Source of the DNA: Micropterus salmoides
Lineage: Eukaryota > Chordata > Actinopteri > Centrarchiformes > Centrarchidae
DNA length: 64,000 nucleotides
Direction of reading: 5' to 3'
Assembly: GCF_014851395.1 (NCBI RefSeq)
Contig: NW_024041039.1
Coordinates: forward strand, 1,994,360-2,058,359
Below the pieces are notes generated by a model, which saw nothing but the letters and a program-made list of their open reading frames with translations, was not told the origin of the DNA and ran no database searches. Positions 22,990 through 32,919 of this stretch are shown here, piece after piece (positions within the stretch are counted from its first letter, which is position 1; each line of letters opens with the position of its first letter). The translations under genes were made by a program, and so were the position numbers.

Positions 22990-23823
22990 TTGGTCATCTC
23001 CAAGGGTCTGGACATCTCCAAGGTTGTGGTGACTGATGTTGCTCTCTCTGATCATTGCTGTGTTTTCTTTGAGAGTGCTATCTGCGTGCACACAAATGTA
23101 CAAACAGAGGTAATCACAAAACGGCATATCACTGAAAACACTAGTGAAATATTTATTGAGGCTTTCTCCTCAACACCCGCCCTCTCACGGGTCTCAGTCA
23201 ATGAGCTTGTAGATAATTTCAGTTCTAAAATTACAAATGTTATTGATGCCATTGCACCAGCCAAGGTGGAGGTGGTCTCTGGTAAGAGAAGATCTACATG
23301 GAGAAATGCCACGCTGGTTAGAACTCAAAAAAGAGAGTATCGAAAAGCTGAACCCAGGTGGCGGAAATCAAATCTCCAGGTTCATTATGACATCTATAAA
23401 GAGAGACTTCACATTTATAATTTAGAGCTGAGAAATGCAAGGCGGTCCTCTGAACTTCTATCCAGGCCTGCAATGAATTGGCTTCCTTCTTCACAGACAA
23501 AAATTCAAACAATTAGACAAGCAATCAGTGCCTCCATATCAGGTACAGTAAATACCTTGTCCCTGTGTCCACTTAAAAACAATTCATATAGCATGAGACA
23601 ATTTGATTCTATTAACCATAAAAACCTGGAGGACATAATACAACATCTGAAATCCTCCTCATGCCGCCTTGACATCCATTTAAAGAATGACAGTGGCAGA
23701 ATTTCAGTCTTAGTATTATTGGATCTCAGTGTTGCATTCGACACGGTCGACCACAACATATTACTAGACAGACTTGAAAACTGGGTTGGACATTCTGACA
23801 CAGGGACTACTTTGTGTCTATAG
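22990..23823 (+). pseudogene. LINE ORF2 middle region with partial RT
   Basis: Starts with the endonuclease end (TDVALSDHCCVFF), continues through the linker with KRRSTWRNATLVRTQKREYR, and near the end reaches the RT motif [20 protein letters not shown]. The region between (NSYSMRQFDSINHKNLEDII to CRLDIHLKNDSG) lacks the RT finger motifs (the RP-S-LPF and QSGFR-type blocks), so an internal deletion is inferred. The frame ends at 23823 and continues in the next piece. Confidence 0.65.
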
Positions 23824-24335
23824 GTAATCACACATCTGAGGTGACAAAAATGACATGTGGAGTTCCCCAAGGCTCCATTCTTGGACCTCTTTTGTTTAAC
23901 ATTTACAAGCTTCCACTGGCTCAGATTATGGAAAACAACAAAATGTTTTTAATATGTTTTCATAATTATGCAGATGACACACAGATTTACATAACCATTT
24001 CACCAGGGGACTATGATCCCATACAGGCGCTGACTAACTGTATTGAGCAGGTCAACGGCTGGAAAGATAAAACTGAAGTTATTGTTTTTGTAACCAGGGA
24101 AGAACGATTGAAAGTCAGTGCTCAGCTTCAATCTGTATTGTTAAGAACCACAAATCAAGCCAGAAATCTCGGTGTAGTCATGGACTCAGACCTGAATTTG
24201 AGGAGCCACATTAAGACAATTACAAAGTCAGCCTACTATCACCTGAAGAATATATCAAGGATTAAAGGACTTATGTCTCAGCTAGACCTGGAAAAACTTC
24301 CATGCATTTATCTTCAGTCGACTCGACTACTGTAA
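23814..24335 (+). pseudogene. LINE reverse transcriptase palm fragment
   Basis: Contains KMTCGVPQGSILGPLLFNIY, the catalytic [10 protein letters not shown] box, and ARNLGVVMDSDLNLRSHIKT. It follows the previous piece after a frame change. Downstream 24300-24540 continues in other frames with LDYCNSVLTGLP-like and SLHWLPVCQRIDFKI-like residues. The catalytic residues remain but the protein is not continuous. Confidence 0.7.
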
Positions 24336-25289
24336 CAGTGTCCTTACAGGGCTCCCTAAGAAATCCATCAGACAGCTGCAGCTCGAGTCCTCACTAAGAC
24401 CAAAAAGGTGGATCACATCACTCCAGTTCTGAGGTCTTTACATTGGCTTCCTGTATGTCAAAGAATTGATTTCAAAATCCTGCTGTTTGTTTATAAAGCA
24501 CTAAATCGTTTAGTGCAAACTCCCAGATAACTGCAGGTCTGCTGAAACTGTCAGTTCTTTTAAATTAAGACTGAAGACTTTTCTTTTTACCACTAATTAA
24601 TTAAATATTTAAGATTTTTCTTTTTACCGCTGCCTTTAACTAGTAGATTGATAACTTACACTGCACTGTAACTTTTACTGTCCTGTTTTCTTTGTCTTTG
24701 TTTTTAGCTTTTTACCATTGCTTTTAATTAAATATTTACACGGTGAGAAACGAGTAAGTAATTGAGTGAAAAGATAATGAGAGTGAGATTGAACAGAGTG
24801 AAGGAAGAGGTCTTAAATGTCGCGCCTGAGTGATTTGCAGGAACCTCTGTCCACCTCAAGAGTATAACTGGATCAAAGTGGCCTGCGGACAGACATGTCC
24901 TGGTTTCTCTGTAGTGTCCGAGGGTTTTTGATGTTTCAGTGGACCCAAAGATTGCTGTGGACCCGAGTACAGACTAGCTAGAGAGAGTAGATTAAGTGTA
25001 CTTCTCTGTTTATTCTCTTTTCAAAATAATTGTAAATCAATTTTTTGCTCAACCTGTTTTTAGCCTGTTTTTATTTTCCATTTAACTCTTTTAACCCTGA
25101 TTGTGCACTGTAACTTTTATTATATCTTGATATAAAGTAACCTAAAGTATTTTTCAATTTCAAAAATGTTGCTTTTAAACTTTTTTATATTTCCCTGTTG
25201 CTTTTATGTTTTATGTAAAGCACTTTGAATTACCTTGTTGTTGAAATGTGCTATACAAATAAATTTGCCTTGCCTATAAATTAAATTGC

Positions 25290-25540
25290 ATATTAAAAGT
25301 ACAGCTGACATGATTAATAGATTGACATTAAAATATACAACTTGGATGGTTTAAGACATTTTTCATGTAAAAACATTTCATCGTTCACAAATGTGAAGAT
25401 CTGCTGCTTTTCCTTTTAATTATTTGCACTAATCTAGCTTTGTACTGTTGGTTAGACAAAACAAGCATTGTGAAGGTGTCACTTTGGGCTCTGGTTAACT
25501 GTGAGGGCATTTCTCACTATTTTCAGAATTTTGACAATTG
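25290..25540. repeat. Duplicated spacer, copy 1
   Basis: Matches 41665-41900 in the same orientation. Shared text includes ACAAAACAAGCATTGTGAAG and GTGTCACTTTGGGCTCTG. No coding potential was seen. With the other matches it shows collinearity between the two large duplicated units. Confidence 0.65.
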
Positions 25541-25639
25541 ACTGATGGAGAAAATAATCATCAGAATGAAAATAATTATTCGTTACTATCCGATACAGAA
25601 TAGTTAAAAATGAGCTCCCAGTCAACAACTAACACAGCA

Positions 25640-25701
25640 AAAAACCTATTGGTATTAGTACATTTACTTAAGTAAAGGATCTGAATACTTTGTCCATGAC
25701 T

Positions 25702-25799
<98 letters not shown>

Positions 25800-26086
25800 T
25801 AATATATAACTGAATAAGTTTAATTATTATTGAAAGGGCAGGGTTTAATAAATAGGAAAGTTTGCCTGCTGTATTTTTAAATTCTGTTCGTCATGTCAGC
25901 AGCCCCTGACACACAGAAGCATACTAATAGTGCAATTTTACTTGTGATACTTAAAATCAGGTACTTTTGTACTTTGACTCAACTAAAAATTTAAATTGAA
26001 GATTTCTACTTTTAGTGGAGTAATACTTAGCAAGGGTATCTGTACTTTTACTTCAGTCCAAGATTTATGTACTTTGTCCACCACTG
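25640..26086. mobile_element. hAT-type MITE end with long AC repeat
   Basis: The right end reads ACTTTGTCCACCACTG, ending at 26086, the terminus of a widespread fish hAT-type MITE. An inner copy of the same end (ACTTTGTCCATGACTG) lies at 25688-25703. A 95-bp pure AC tract (25703-25797) sits beside it. The opposite terminus was not found, so boundaries on the left are uncertain. The Cys-Val open frame over the tract is not a gene. Confidence 0.5.
25703..25797. repeat. AC dinucleotide repeat, 95 bp
   Basis: An uninterrupted AC tract, likely length-polymorphic. Confidence 0.97.
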
Positions 26087-28530
26087 CCATCAGTGAGCCT
26101 CACTGCTGCTCTTTGACATGTTCCTTTATCACCATGAACACACACGTTGTAGTTTCTTCAGACTAAGTCCCACAGAAACATATTCCTACTGATTATTATA
26201 CTGATTCGTAGTGATGCATTTAAACATTTATCAGTAAGAACTGATGGGCTGTTTTTCAGGAGATTTCTTCATATTAAGTCTTTAATTCTGTGTTTTTTTG
26301 TACTTTGTTTTGTTTATCAGAGGGGTGAGGCCCTTCTTTACATTCGGCCCTCCCTGGTGCACTGACCTGTTATCAGCACTAAGGCTCAGCAGTTAGTCAC
26401 TCTTTGTGTTACTAACTGCAGCAGGTCGCTCCTCTGAGGTTTCACAAAGCTGCGGACATGAAAGCTGCTTTCTCCGCCATGTTTGTTTCTGTTAAAATAT
26501 CTTTAAAGTTAACAGAATGAGCTCAACATGAAGTAACTGCACTATAAACAGCTGCAGTTCTGTTGTAGCTGTTTAAATTAAGACGTGTTGTCACGGAGGA
26601 ATAAAAGCCCACATTTATTATTTGATGAGAGCTCAAATTAATTTATGTATTTCCCAAAGTTTTTTTTTTTTTTTTTTATTTTACAACAAATTCAATAAAT
26701 CAAATTTAAGCTCCTGATTGTGGAAGAAAAGAAATCTAGAAGCTTCAACCTCATCCACTGGAAAGCGCTTTGATGGGAAACTTCTACAAACTGTGATCCA
26801 CATCCTGCAGCCAGATCATCTGTTCCCACATACATCTGTTTACAGAGCAGTCTGAAAAAGAGCTCGTCTTTCAGGCCGGTGGCTTCACTCGGTAAAACTT
26901 TACAATAAGGTTACACAACATATTCAGTAATTACCAGGGAATAAATGAGGACAGCAATTTATAGAGTAGCTAATGTTTACTTAATGATTAGATAATTATG
27001 AAACAAGTGAAGAACAAATCAGGGATTAATTCATTGTTGATGAATTGTTAAAGAGTACAACCCTGATAATGGAGGACATTATAGAAAGTGGTCAGTATGA
27101 TCATTTCTCAGATATTCATGAATTAATCATTAATGATTCATTAATATCAGATCTGTTCTTCAGTAACTCATCATCTTTTATTTAAGATTAAACTTTCTAA
27201 AGGGGTAATGTTAGATTTGGCTTCATACTGTAACGGAGTCACTGTTTGGTTAGATTCTACTCAGATTCTATTCTAAGTGGTTGCACCTCAACTGTTGGGG
27301 ACACGAAGTCTTTTGAAAGGCAGAGAGCGGAGGGGGAAGTGGCTGCAGAGTTCTGCCCGTCCGCCGAGGAGTGCCATGCACCTCCAATTAATGTTACCAT
27401 AAAGAGATACTAATCTTCTATACTCATGGAAATCAAAACTCCAGTATCTCAAAATGTATTAGAATTTTTGCTTTAATAATATGTAATACAGAAATGTCAG
27501 AGAAGAGCTCTCTAAGATGGTGCTCACAATGACTTATAGTTTAAGCTGTGTGAGGCAGACGTGGAGGCATCAGGACCTCAAAAAGAACCGATCACTAAAA
27601 ACAGAAAAACATCTTCTGACAGATATCAAAGTACCTTTCTCTCTCAACTCATTTTCAAGACAATAATCTGGCACAGCGCTGTCAATAGTCACATTATTCA
27701 ACATAGCGGCCTAAACTAATTAATAATCTACATTCATTCAGTCATTGCTGACGTTTTACAAGCTAAATAGCTGCCAAAAACAGAGCCATATATCTGTTTT
27801 TGGTTTCTGAATCCAAAAATGACAAAAACAAATTCAAATATCGGTCGGATTTTGTTTTTTTGAAATTCCTTTTTTCATTTCTCCGTTTGAAGAAAGACAA
27901 TAAGTAAAGCAAGACAGGTGGGTCAGGTGACCCAGAAGCAATAGTAAATATATTAAAATAAAAGCCAGGCTTGTGGAACGGTCTTTCTGTAACATCATGC
28001 AGAACGTTAGGTGTGATGTTTTTTGTTCACTTTCCTCAAAAACCATCATGCACCTGGAATGCTTTGAGATCGGAAGTTGGAAATTTCAACTGGGAAATCT
28101 CCGAGTTCTGAGCAGTCTGGAACGCAGCATTATTCTCAGTTTCTCACTTTTTCTCTGCACCTTCTGGGATTTAAAGCAGTTTCTGTTTTTCTGCAGCTCC
28201 CTGCAGGTGCTCATACCAATATTTAAGGTGCTTGTGTTGGGTAAAAATTAAAGCTTGGGTGTGGGGGAAAAAAATCTGAACTCATATTCTTCATCACTCA
28301 ATAAAATAGAAATGCAGCAATGAAGTCCAAAAATCAGTTTGTCGCTGCTAAGAGTAATTTATTCTTATCCAACATAAAGACAATAAGTTCCACCAAACAG
28401 ACAAAAAAGTGCAGAATTAAAAAGGTTAGGTTTACACCTTCACCTTTCTCATCGATGATTTGTAACACAAGTTACACACAAATCTGCTCCCATACTTGCT
28501 TGTACGATAGAATACAAAGAAGTTGAAAGT
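26087..28530. other. Non-coding stretch between MITE and gene 3' flank
   Basis: A T run at about 26660-26677. No domain-bearing exon was seen. Short frames at 27834-28251 and 28320-28526 carry no recognisable motif. It occupies the same place in unit 1 as 41900-44650 does in unit 2, but I see little shared sequence. Confidence 0.4.
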
Positions 28531-29060
28531 TGGCAAAAGTTAGCTAGTCGCTATCTTGCTCCATTAATTGATACATATCGACACACTATGAAAAGATAGA
28601 AGAAATGGGGAGCACAGAAAGAGGAAAATAAAGGTATTCTCTTCACTGATATCTGATCTTAAAGGGTGATATTTTATGAAAATCAACACTTTTCTTCATC
28701 AACTGCTCTGAATGACAGCATCAATTTAGAAAGGTCTGACAGTGAAAGTGTTTCCCATTAATGGATGCTGAACCAGGAGGAAACAGTCCTGCACATGAAG
28801 AAGATAATTCTAATTAAAAACAGTCAAATTATTTGAAGCAGTTCAGCACACAGGATTTAAAAGAACGGTGCATCCAACCGATTTGAAATTGATAATCAAA
28901 GCACACATTGAGAGGTTAGGCCTGAAACATTTTAATAGCAATACAACATCAGGAATAATGTATAATCCAACATTGACACTTGAAGTTTTCTCCTTTTTGA
29001 TGTCAAAACAGTCGAAACAAGATTTGGACTGTAAAAAAAAACCAAAGGCTCCTCATTAAA
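28530..29060. repeat. 3' flank of small Cys-rich gene, duplicated
   Basis: Matches 44650-45065, the region downstream of the SecA-like gene, in the same orientation. Shared landmarks include AAAAGTTAGCTAGTCGCT, CTCCATTAATTGAT, CCCATTA-ATGGATG, and GAATAATGTATAATCC-like text. Both genes thus share their downstream DNA. Confidence 0.65.
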
Positions 29061-29111
29061 TCTAATGTCTGATCAGACAGCGTTTAGGACTTTCTCCAGT
29101 CTCCTCTCTCC

Positions 29112-29543
29112 TCATTTACTCTCAAAGCATTTTGCACACTCGTGCTTAAAGACTTCATATGGTCTGTAGTATTCACCTCCATTGAACACATACACTCGCT
29201 GCTCATTAAGAGTAGTTACATATAAATCACTGAAGGATTTGCACGGAGGCAGGACTTTATCACACTTGCAGCATCTCAGGCGGTCACCCATATTACTTTC
29301 TGCTGGTAACCCGGTCTCCTCCTCTTGATCCCTGATTGGCTTATTAAAGCAGGATGCACACTCGTACATATTATCAGCGCCAACCGGTCTATAGTATTCT
29401 CCTCCATTGAACACATACACAAGCTGCCCATGAACAGTACTTTTGTGGAAATCATCGAAGGATTTGCACGGAGGCAGGACTATATCACACTTGCAGCATC
29501 TCAGGTTTTCGCCCATGTTACTTTCTGACGGTACGTTCCCCAT
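29112..29543 (-). CDS. Small protein with two Cys-rich (zinc?) modules
   Basis: A 143-residue protein starting at ATG 29543 (MGNVPSESNMG). Residues 2-7 fit the N-myristoylation pattern (Gly2, Ser6, no Pro at 7). It consists of two copies of a module of about 50-60 residues. Module 1 has Cys16, Cys17, Cys19, Cys26 and Cys62, Cys65; module 2 has Cys91, Cys92, Cys94, Cys101 and Cys136, Cys139. Between the Cys groups each has VFNGGEYYRP. Paired CxC/CxxC groups suggest zinc binding (inference). One module with the same start (MGNVPSE) heads the SecA-like gene at 54248, so this is a motor-less relative. A splice acceptor lies at about 29590-29600 and the promoter and exon 1 near 30.5 kb. The stop is clean and there is no frameshift. 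Function unknown; membrane anchoring by a lipid is plausible. Confidence 0.75.
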   Translation of the reverse strand: MGNVPSESNMGENLRCCKCDIVLPPCKSFDDFHKSTVHGQLVYVFNGGEYYRPVGADNMYECASCFNKPIRDQEEETGLPAESNMGDRLRCCKCDKVLPPCKSFSDLYVTTLNEQRVYVFNGGEYYRPYEVFKHECAKCFESK

Positions 29544-29589
29544 TTTTAACGTGTTTTTCAGCACTTAAGTGGTGATTTTCGTGTCCAAC

Positions 29590-30478
29590 CTGTGGTTTCC
29601 TGAAAGATAAAAAAGACAAATATCTGAATGACTTTATGATACAACAACTAACTCACTCATAACAGGAACTCCTGCTGCTTTGACTCTTGGTGAAAAGGAA
29701 AAACAAGACAACATTTACTGTCTATGTATTAGAACAATGTCAGAAATCAACCAACGTCCTCGCCAACCCATTCATGGTCCAGACCCCTTGGAGTCAGTTT
29801 TTAATGCTTCAGAGAGAGAGTTCAGTGGACTGGGGGAAGCCCTGTAGCATCATAACCAAACTGCAAAGTTTCCCAACGTTAAGCACTAGTACTTTTTGAA
29901 AGTCTAACCGGGCGCCCTTCACGTGCAAAAACAACTCTACACTTCAAACTAATCAATACATGGATCAATAGTGCTTTGTTGCTGGACAGAGAAGATGCTA
30001 CTTGTTCTCATTGGTCAGGTAGAATGAGAGCAGTAAGCTGCCATCAGCTGATCCACTTCTAGCATCAGTCCACTAGATGGCCTCATGGAGCCGATGGAGG
30101 ATGTTACTGCTCTGCTTCATGGAGATCTAAACTGAATGGCACTTTGTGAGGCAGCCATGTTTCATCTGGACATTTGGATGATTCAAGAACACAGTTTGTG
30201 TGAAACCAGATGCAGATATCTGTGACCACAGTGAAGAGTCATCAGTTTAACTATATACCTCCTCTCTGCTCCTCTTTTCCTGCTTGATCAAAAGAAGCGA
30301 TTTATCATGAGTGAACGACGGCTCGCCACGATATAATGTCTAAAGATATCAGGGCTCCTCTTACTTAGGGGCCCCGGAAAGTTAAACAACCTCACATTCC
30401 TTCGTCACTCTGTTGTTGTTGAACTCAAACCTTCATTTAATATGAAAAGTTTTCAAACGAGTAAAAAGTCAGACTCAC
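29590..30478 (-). other. First intron of small Cys-rich gene
   Basis: Inferred from a GTGAGT donor (complement of 30473-30478) after the non-coding first exon and a pyrimidine-rich acceptor (TTTTTTATCTTTCAG, ending 29600, or the next AG at 29590, which is conserved in the SecA-like gene at 54292). Roughly 0.88 kb. The end nearest the coding exon resembles 54300-54360 (CAGGAACTCCTGCT). Confidence 0.55.
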
Positions 30479-30600
30479 CACCCTGTTCCTGTGAATGTTT
30501 CAGGTCAGCAGCTCGCTGGTGTCTCCTCCAAGTCTGTCAGTAAACACAGAGACCTGCTCCTTTATATTAAGGTGACTCCACCCATAGAGTCCGTGGGCCG
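30479..30600 (-). promoter_or_regulatory. TATA promoter and exon 1 of Cys-rich gene
   Basis: On the minus strand a GACTCTATGGGTGGAGTCAC block (a near palindrome) is followed by TTAATATAAAGGAGCAGG, with TATAAA at the complement of 30561-30566. Transcription would start about 25-30 bases later (near 30535). The short first exon has no ATG-led frame of note and ends at a GTGAGT donor near 30478. The orphan copy at 8310-8560 preserves the TATA box, the palindromic block and the donor, which argues that these parts matter. Confidence 0.6.
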
Positions 30601-31160
30601 GACCAGATATCAGTGAACAAAACCTTCCTCGTGCTCTCTATCAGAGAAGGGGGTGGGGATTTACAGTAAAGGCTGACTCAGAGCAGGGGGTGAAGGTTGT
30701 CTCCACTTACAAAGGGAATGAATGATTCAATTTGACAATCTTTTACATCTGTCTGTCAAAATACAGATTTCTGGTCTGGGTGTCGGGTGTTCTGCAGTAA
30801 AGTGAGTCGCTGCTTGTGGCTGTTCATAAAGAGCTTGTTCAAAAGAAGATGATTATTATGATCTGTACAGCATTGTTAGTACCTTTTGTAAAGTAAAATA
30901 AAAGTGCAATTGAGTCAATTTTCAACATTCTCCCCTGGGAGAAAAACATCCCAAGACCATTCTGAGCTTGTGTAGGTTTGAGGACTGATGATAGTAGCCA
31001 GGCTGATCACAGTCACCATCTCTTTCTGTTAAATAAATGCTGTGTGTGACAATCATCGTGCAATTTAAATACAATTTTCACGATGTGTTCCACACTTGGT
31101 GTACTGGAACATTATCCTGAGCGCCACATAGGGGACACACAAAGTTGTTTAGTGCGGCTT
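30601..31160. other. Upstream flank of Cys-rich gene
   Basis: No exon. The block at 30730-30870 matches 8160-8265 (ACATCTGTCTGTCAAA, GATTTCTGGTCTG). I did not see an interferon-type response element in it. Confidence 0.4.
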
Positions 31161-31311
31161 CACATAGTAAGTAAGTAAGTAAGTAAAAGTTTATTTCTAT
31201 AGCACCTTTCACAGGTATAGGGCCACAAAGTGCTTCACAACAAAAACATTAATATCATAAAATACACAATAAAAGCATAGACAGTACATGATCATATCAA
31301 CCCACAAGTAG

Positions 31312-32919
31312 CTAATTGAAAGCCTGAACAAATAAATGTGTCTTTAGTCTGCATTTGAAGGCATCAACAGAATCAGAAGAGCGCATAGATGGTGGAAGGT
31401 CATTCCACAACCTAGGGGCAACAGCCTGAAAAGATCGGTCACCTCTAGTACGGTAGCGAGTGCGTGGAACCGTCAGCAGGTTCTGATCCACAGACCTCAG
31501 AGCACGCACAGGGGTATAACGCTGAATCAGGTCACTAATATAGGGTGGAGCCTGGCCATGTAAAGCTCTGAAAACTAAAACCAAAATTTTAAAATTTATC
31601 CTATAAGACACTGGTAGCCAATGAAGTTCTTTTAGGATTGGTGATATGTGAGACCTCCTATTAGTACGTGTTAAAATTCTGGCTGCAGAGTTTTGTACTA
31701 ATTGCAGTCGAGAGAGCTCCTTCTGGTTTAGGCATAAAAATAAACTATTACAATAGTCTAACCGCGACGACACAAAGGCGTGAATGATTAGCTCCAAATC
31801 ATTTCTTGAAACTATATTTCTAAGTTTTGAGATTTTCCTTAATTGAAAGAAGCAGTTTCTCGTCAGCTGCTTGCAGTGCTGCACTAACGACATGTCTTTG
31901 TCCAGGACAACTCCCAAATTTCTAAGACTTTGCTTAGCAGACTGGCCTAAATCACCCAAGTATTGTTTAATTCCTGGAATTGCATCCTCAGGGGCAATGA
32001 TTAATGTTTCTGTTTTGTCTGCATTTAGCTGCAGGGAGTTTTCACTTAGCCATTTTTTAATTTCCACAAGACAATGGAGCAAGGAGTTTAACTTCCAGAT
32101 CTCTGACGGCTTGAAGCAGCAGTAAAGTTGGATATCATCAGCAAATAGATGAAAAGAAACATCATTGAACCTTTGTATGATCTTTCCCAAAGGGATCAAA
32201 TACAACAAAAATAAAACGGGGCCCAGAACAGAGCCTTGAGGCACTCCACAAAGCAAGTCTGCAGACTCAGACCTTATTTGGTTTGCTGTAACACTAAAAC
32301 TACGCCCAGATAAATATGAGGTGAACCACTGCAGAACTGACCCTGACAGCCCTACTTGATCCCTTAATCTTTCCAGCAAAACCTGATGGTCGACGGTGTC
32401 AAAGGCGGAAGACAGATCCAAGAGAACTAGAACAGTGTGTTTTCCAGAATCAGCAGACATCATAATGTCATTTGACACTTTCAGTAAGGCCGTTTCGGTA
32501 GAGTGTTGTTTACGAAAACCTGACTGGAATGGCTCATGGATGTTACTATTATCCAGGTAAAATGTCAACTGTTCGCAGACTACCTTCTCAATGATCTTGG
32601 ATAAAAACGGGAGCTTAGAAATAGGCCGAAAACTATTCAAATCCGACGGGTCCAAACCTGCCTTTTTTATTAACGGTTCCACTATAGCATGCTTAAAAGC
32701 ATCTGGAAAAACGCCAGTAGACAGCGAGAGGTTAACCATTTTGGTTACACAAGCGCCAATATCTTCAAACACTTTTTTGAATAATCTGAATGGAATGACA
32801 TCCGATGAACAGGAAGATGGCTTCATCCTGGTCACCAATTCAGAAATATCTGAAATCGTCACAGTCCTAAAAGTGGACCACATGCTGGAGACTGGCTTAA
32901 AACAGCAGTGGTACCACAC
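31312..32919 (-). CDS. LINE ORF, reverse transcriptase part
   Basis: Continues the preceding ORF after one frame break. The open part from about 32870 contains the RT in order: [78 protein letters not shown], and catalytic HLFADDIQLY. The post-palm region follows, with LRNLGVVLDKDMSLVQHCKQ, SRLDYCNSLFLCL, QNSAARILTRTNRRSHISPI and the tail RLWNDLPPSMRSSDSVDAFK ending SRLKTHLF-like (CRLKTHLFVQAFN). All catalytic residues are present (FADD replaces YADD). The element may have been mobile recently, subject to the frame break. Confidence 0.85.
   Translation of the reverse strand: MWYHCCFKPVSSMWSTFRTVTISDISELVTRMKPSSCSSDVIPFRLFKKVFEDIGACVTKMVNLSLSTGVFPDAFKHAIVEPLIKKAGLDPSDLNSFRPISKLPFLSKIIEKVVCEQLTFYLDNSNIHEPFQSGFRKQHSTETALLKVSNDIMMSADSGKHTVLVLLDLSSAFDTVDHQVLLERLRDQVGLSGSVLQWFTSYLSGRSFSVTANQIRSESADLLCGVPQGSVLGPVLFLLYLIPLGKIIQRFNDVSFHLFADDIQLYCCFKPSEIWKLNSLLHCLVEIKKWLSENSLQLNADKTETLIIAPEDAIPGIKQYLGDLGQSAKQSLRNLGVVLDKDMSLVQHCKQLTRNCFFQLRKISKLRNIVSRNDLELIIHAFVSSRLDYCNSLFLCLNQKELSRLQLVQNSAARILTRTNRRSHISPILKELHWLPVSYRINFKILVLVFRALHGQAPPYISDLIQRYTPVRALRSVDQNLLTVPRTRYRTRGDRSFQAVAPRLWNDLPPSMRSSDSVDAFKCRLKTHLFVQAFN

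Larger units (their letters stand above)
21941..25275 (+). mobile_element. L2-type LINE, degraded but long
   Basis: A plus-strand element with a possible 5' region from about 21940, endonuclease (22345-23070), RT pieces (23690-24335), the post-palm region (24300-24600), and a 3' UTR ending in AATAAATTTGCCTTGCC at about 25275. Frame breaks, an internal RT deletion and a nested LINE tail (22878-22986) make it dead. A further inserted or diverged stretch lies at about 24740-25000. Confidence 0.75.

Noticed and set aside
25576..25794. Cys-Val repeat frame
   Set aside because: It is the translation of the AC microsatellite.
31160..31190. AAGT tandem repeat as a possible CRISPR or satellite array
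   Set aside because: Only a few 4-bp units, explained as the LINE 3' tail.
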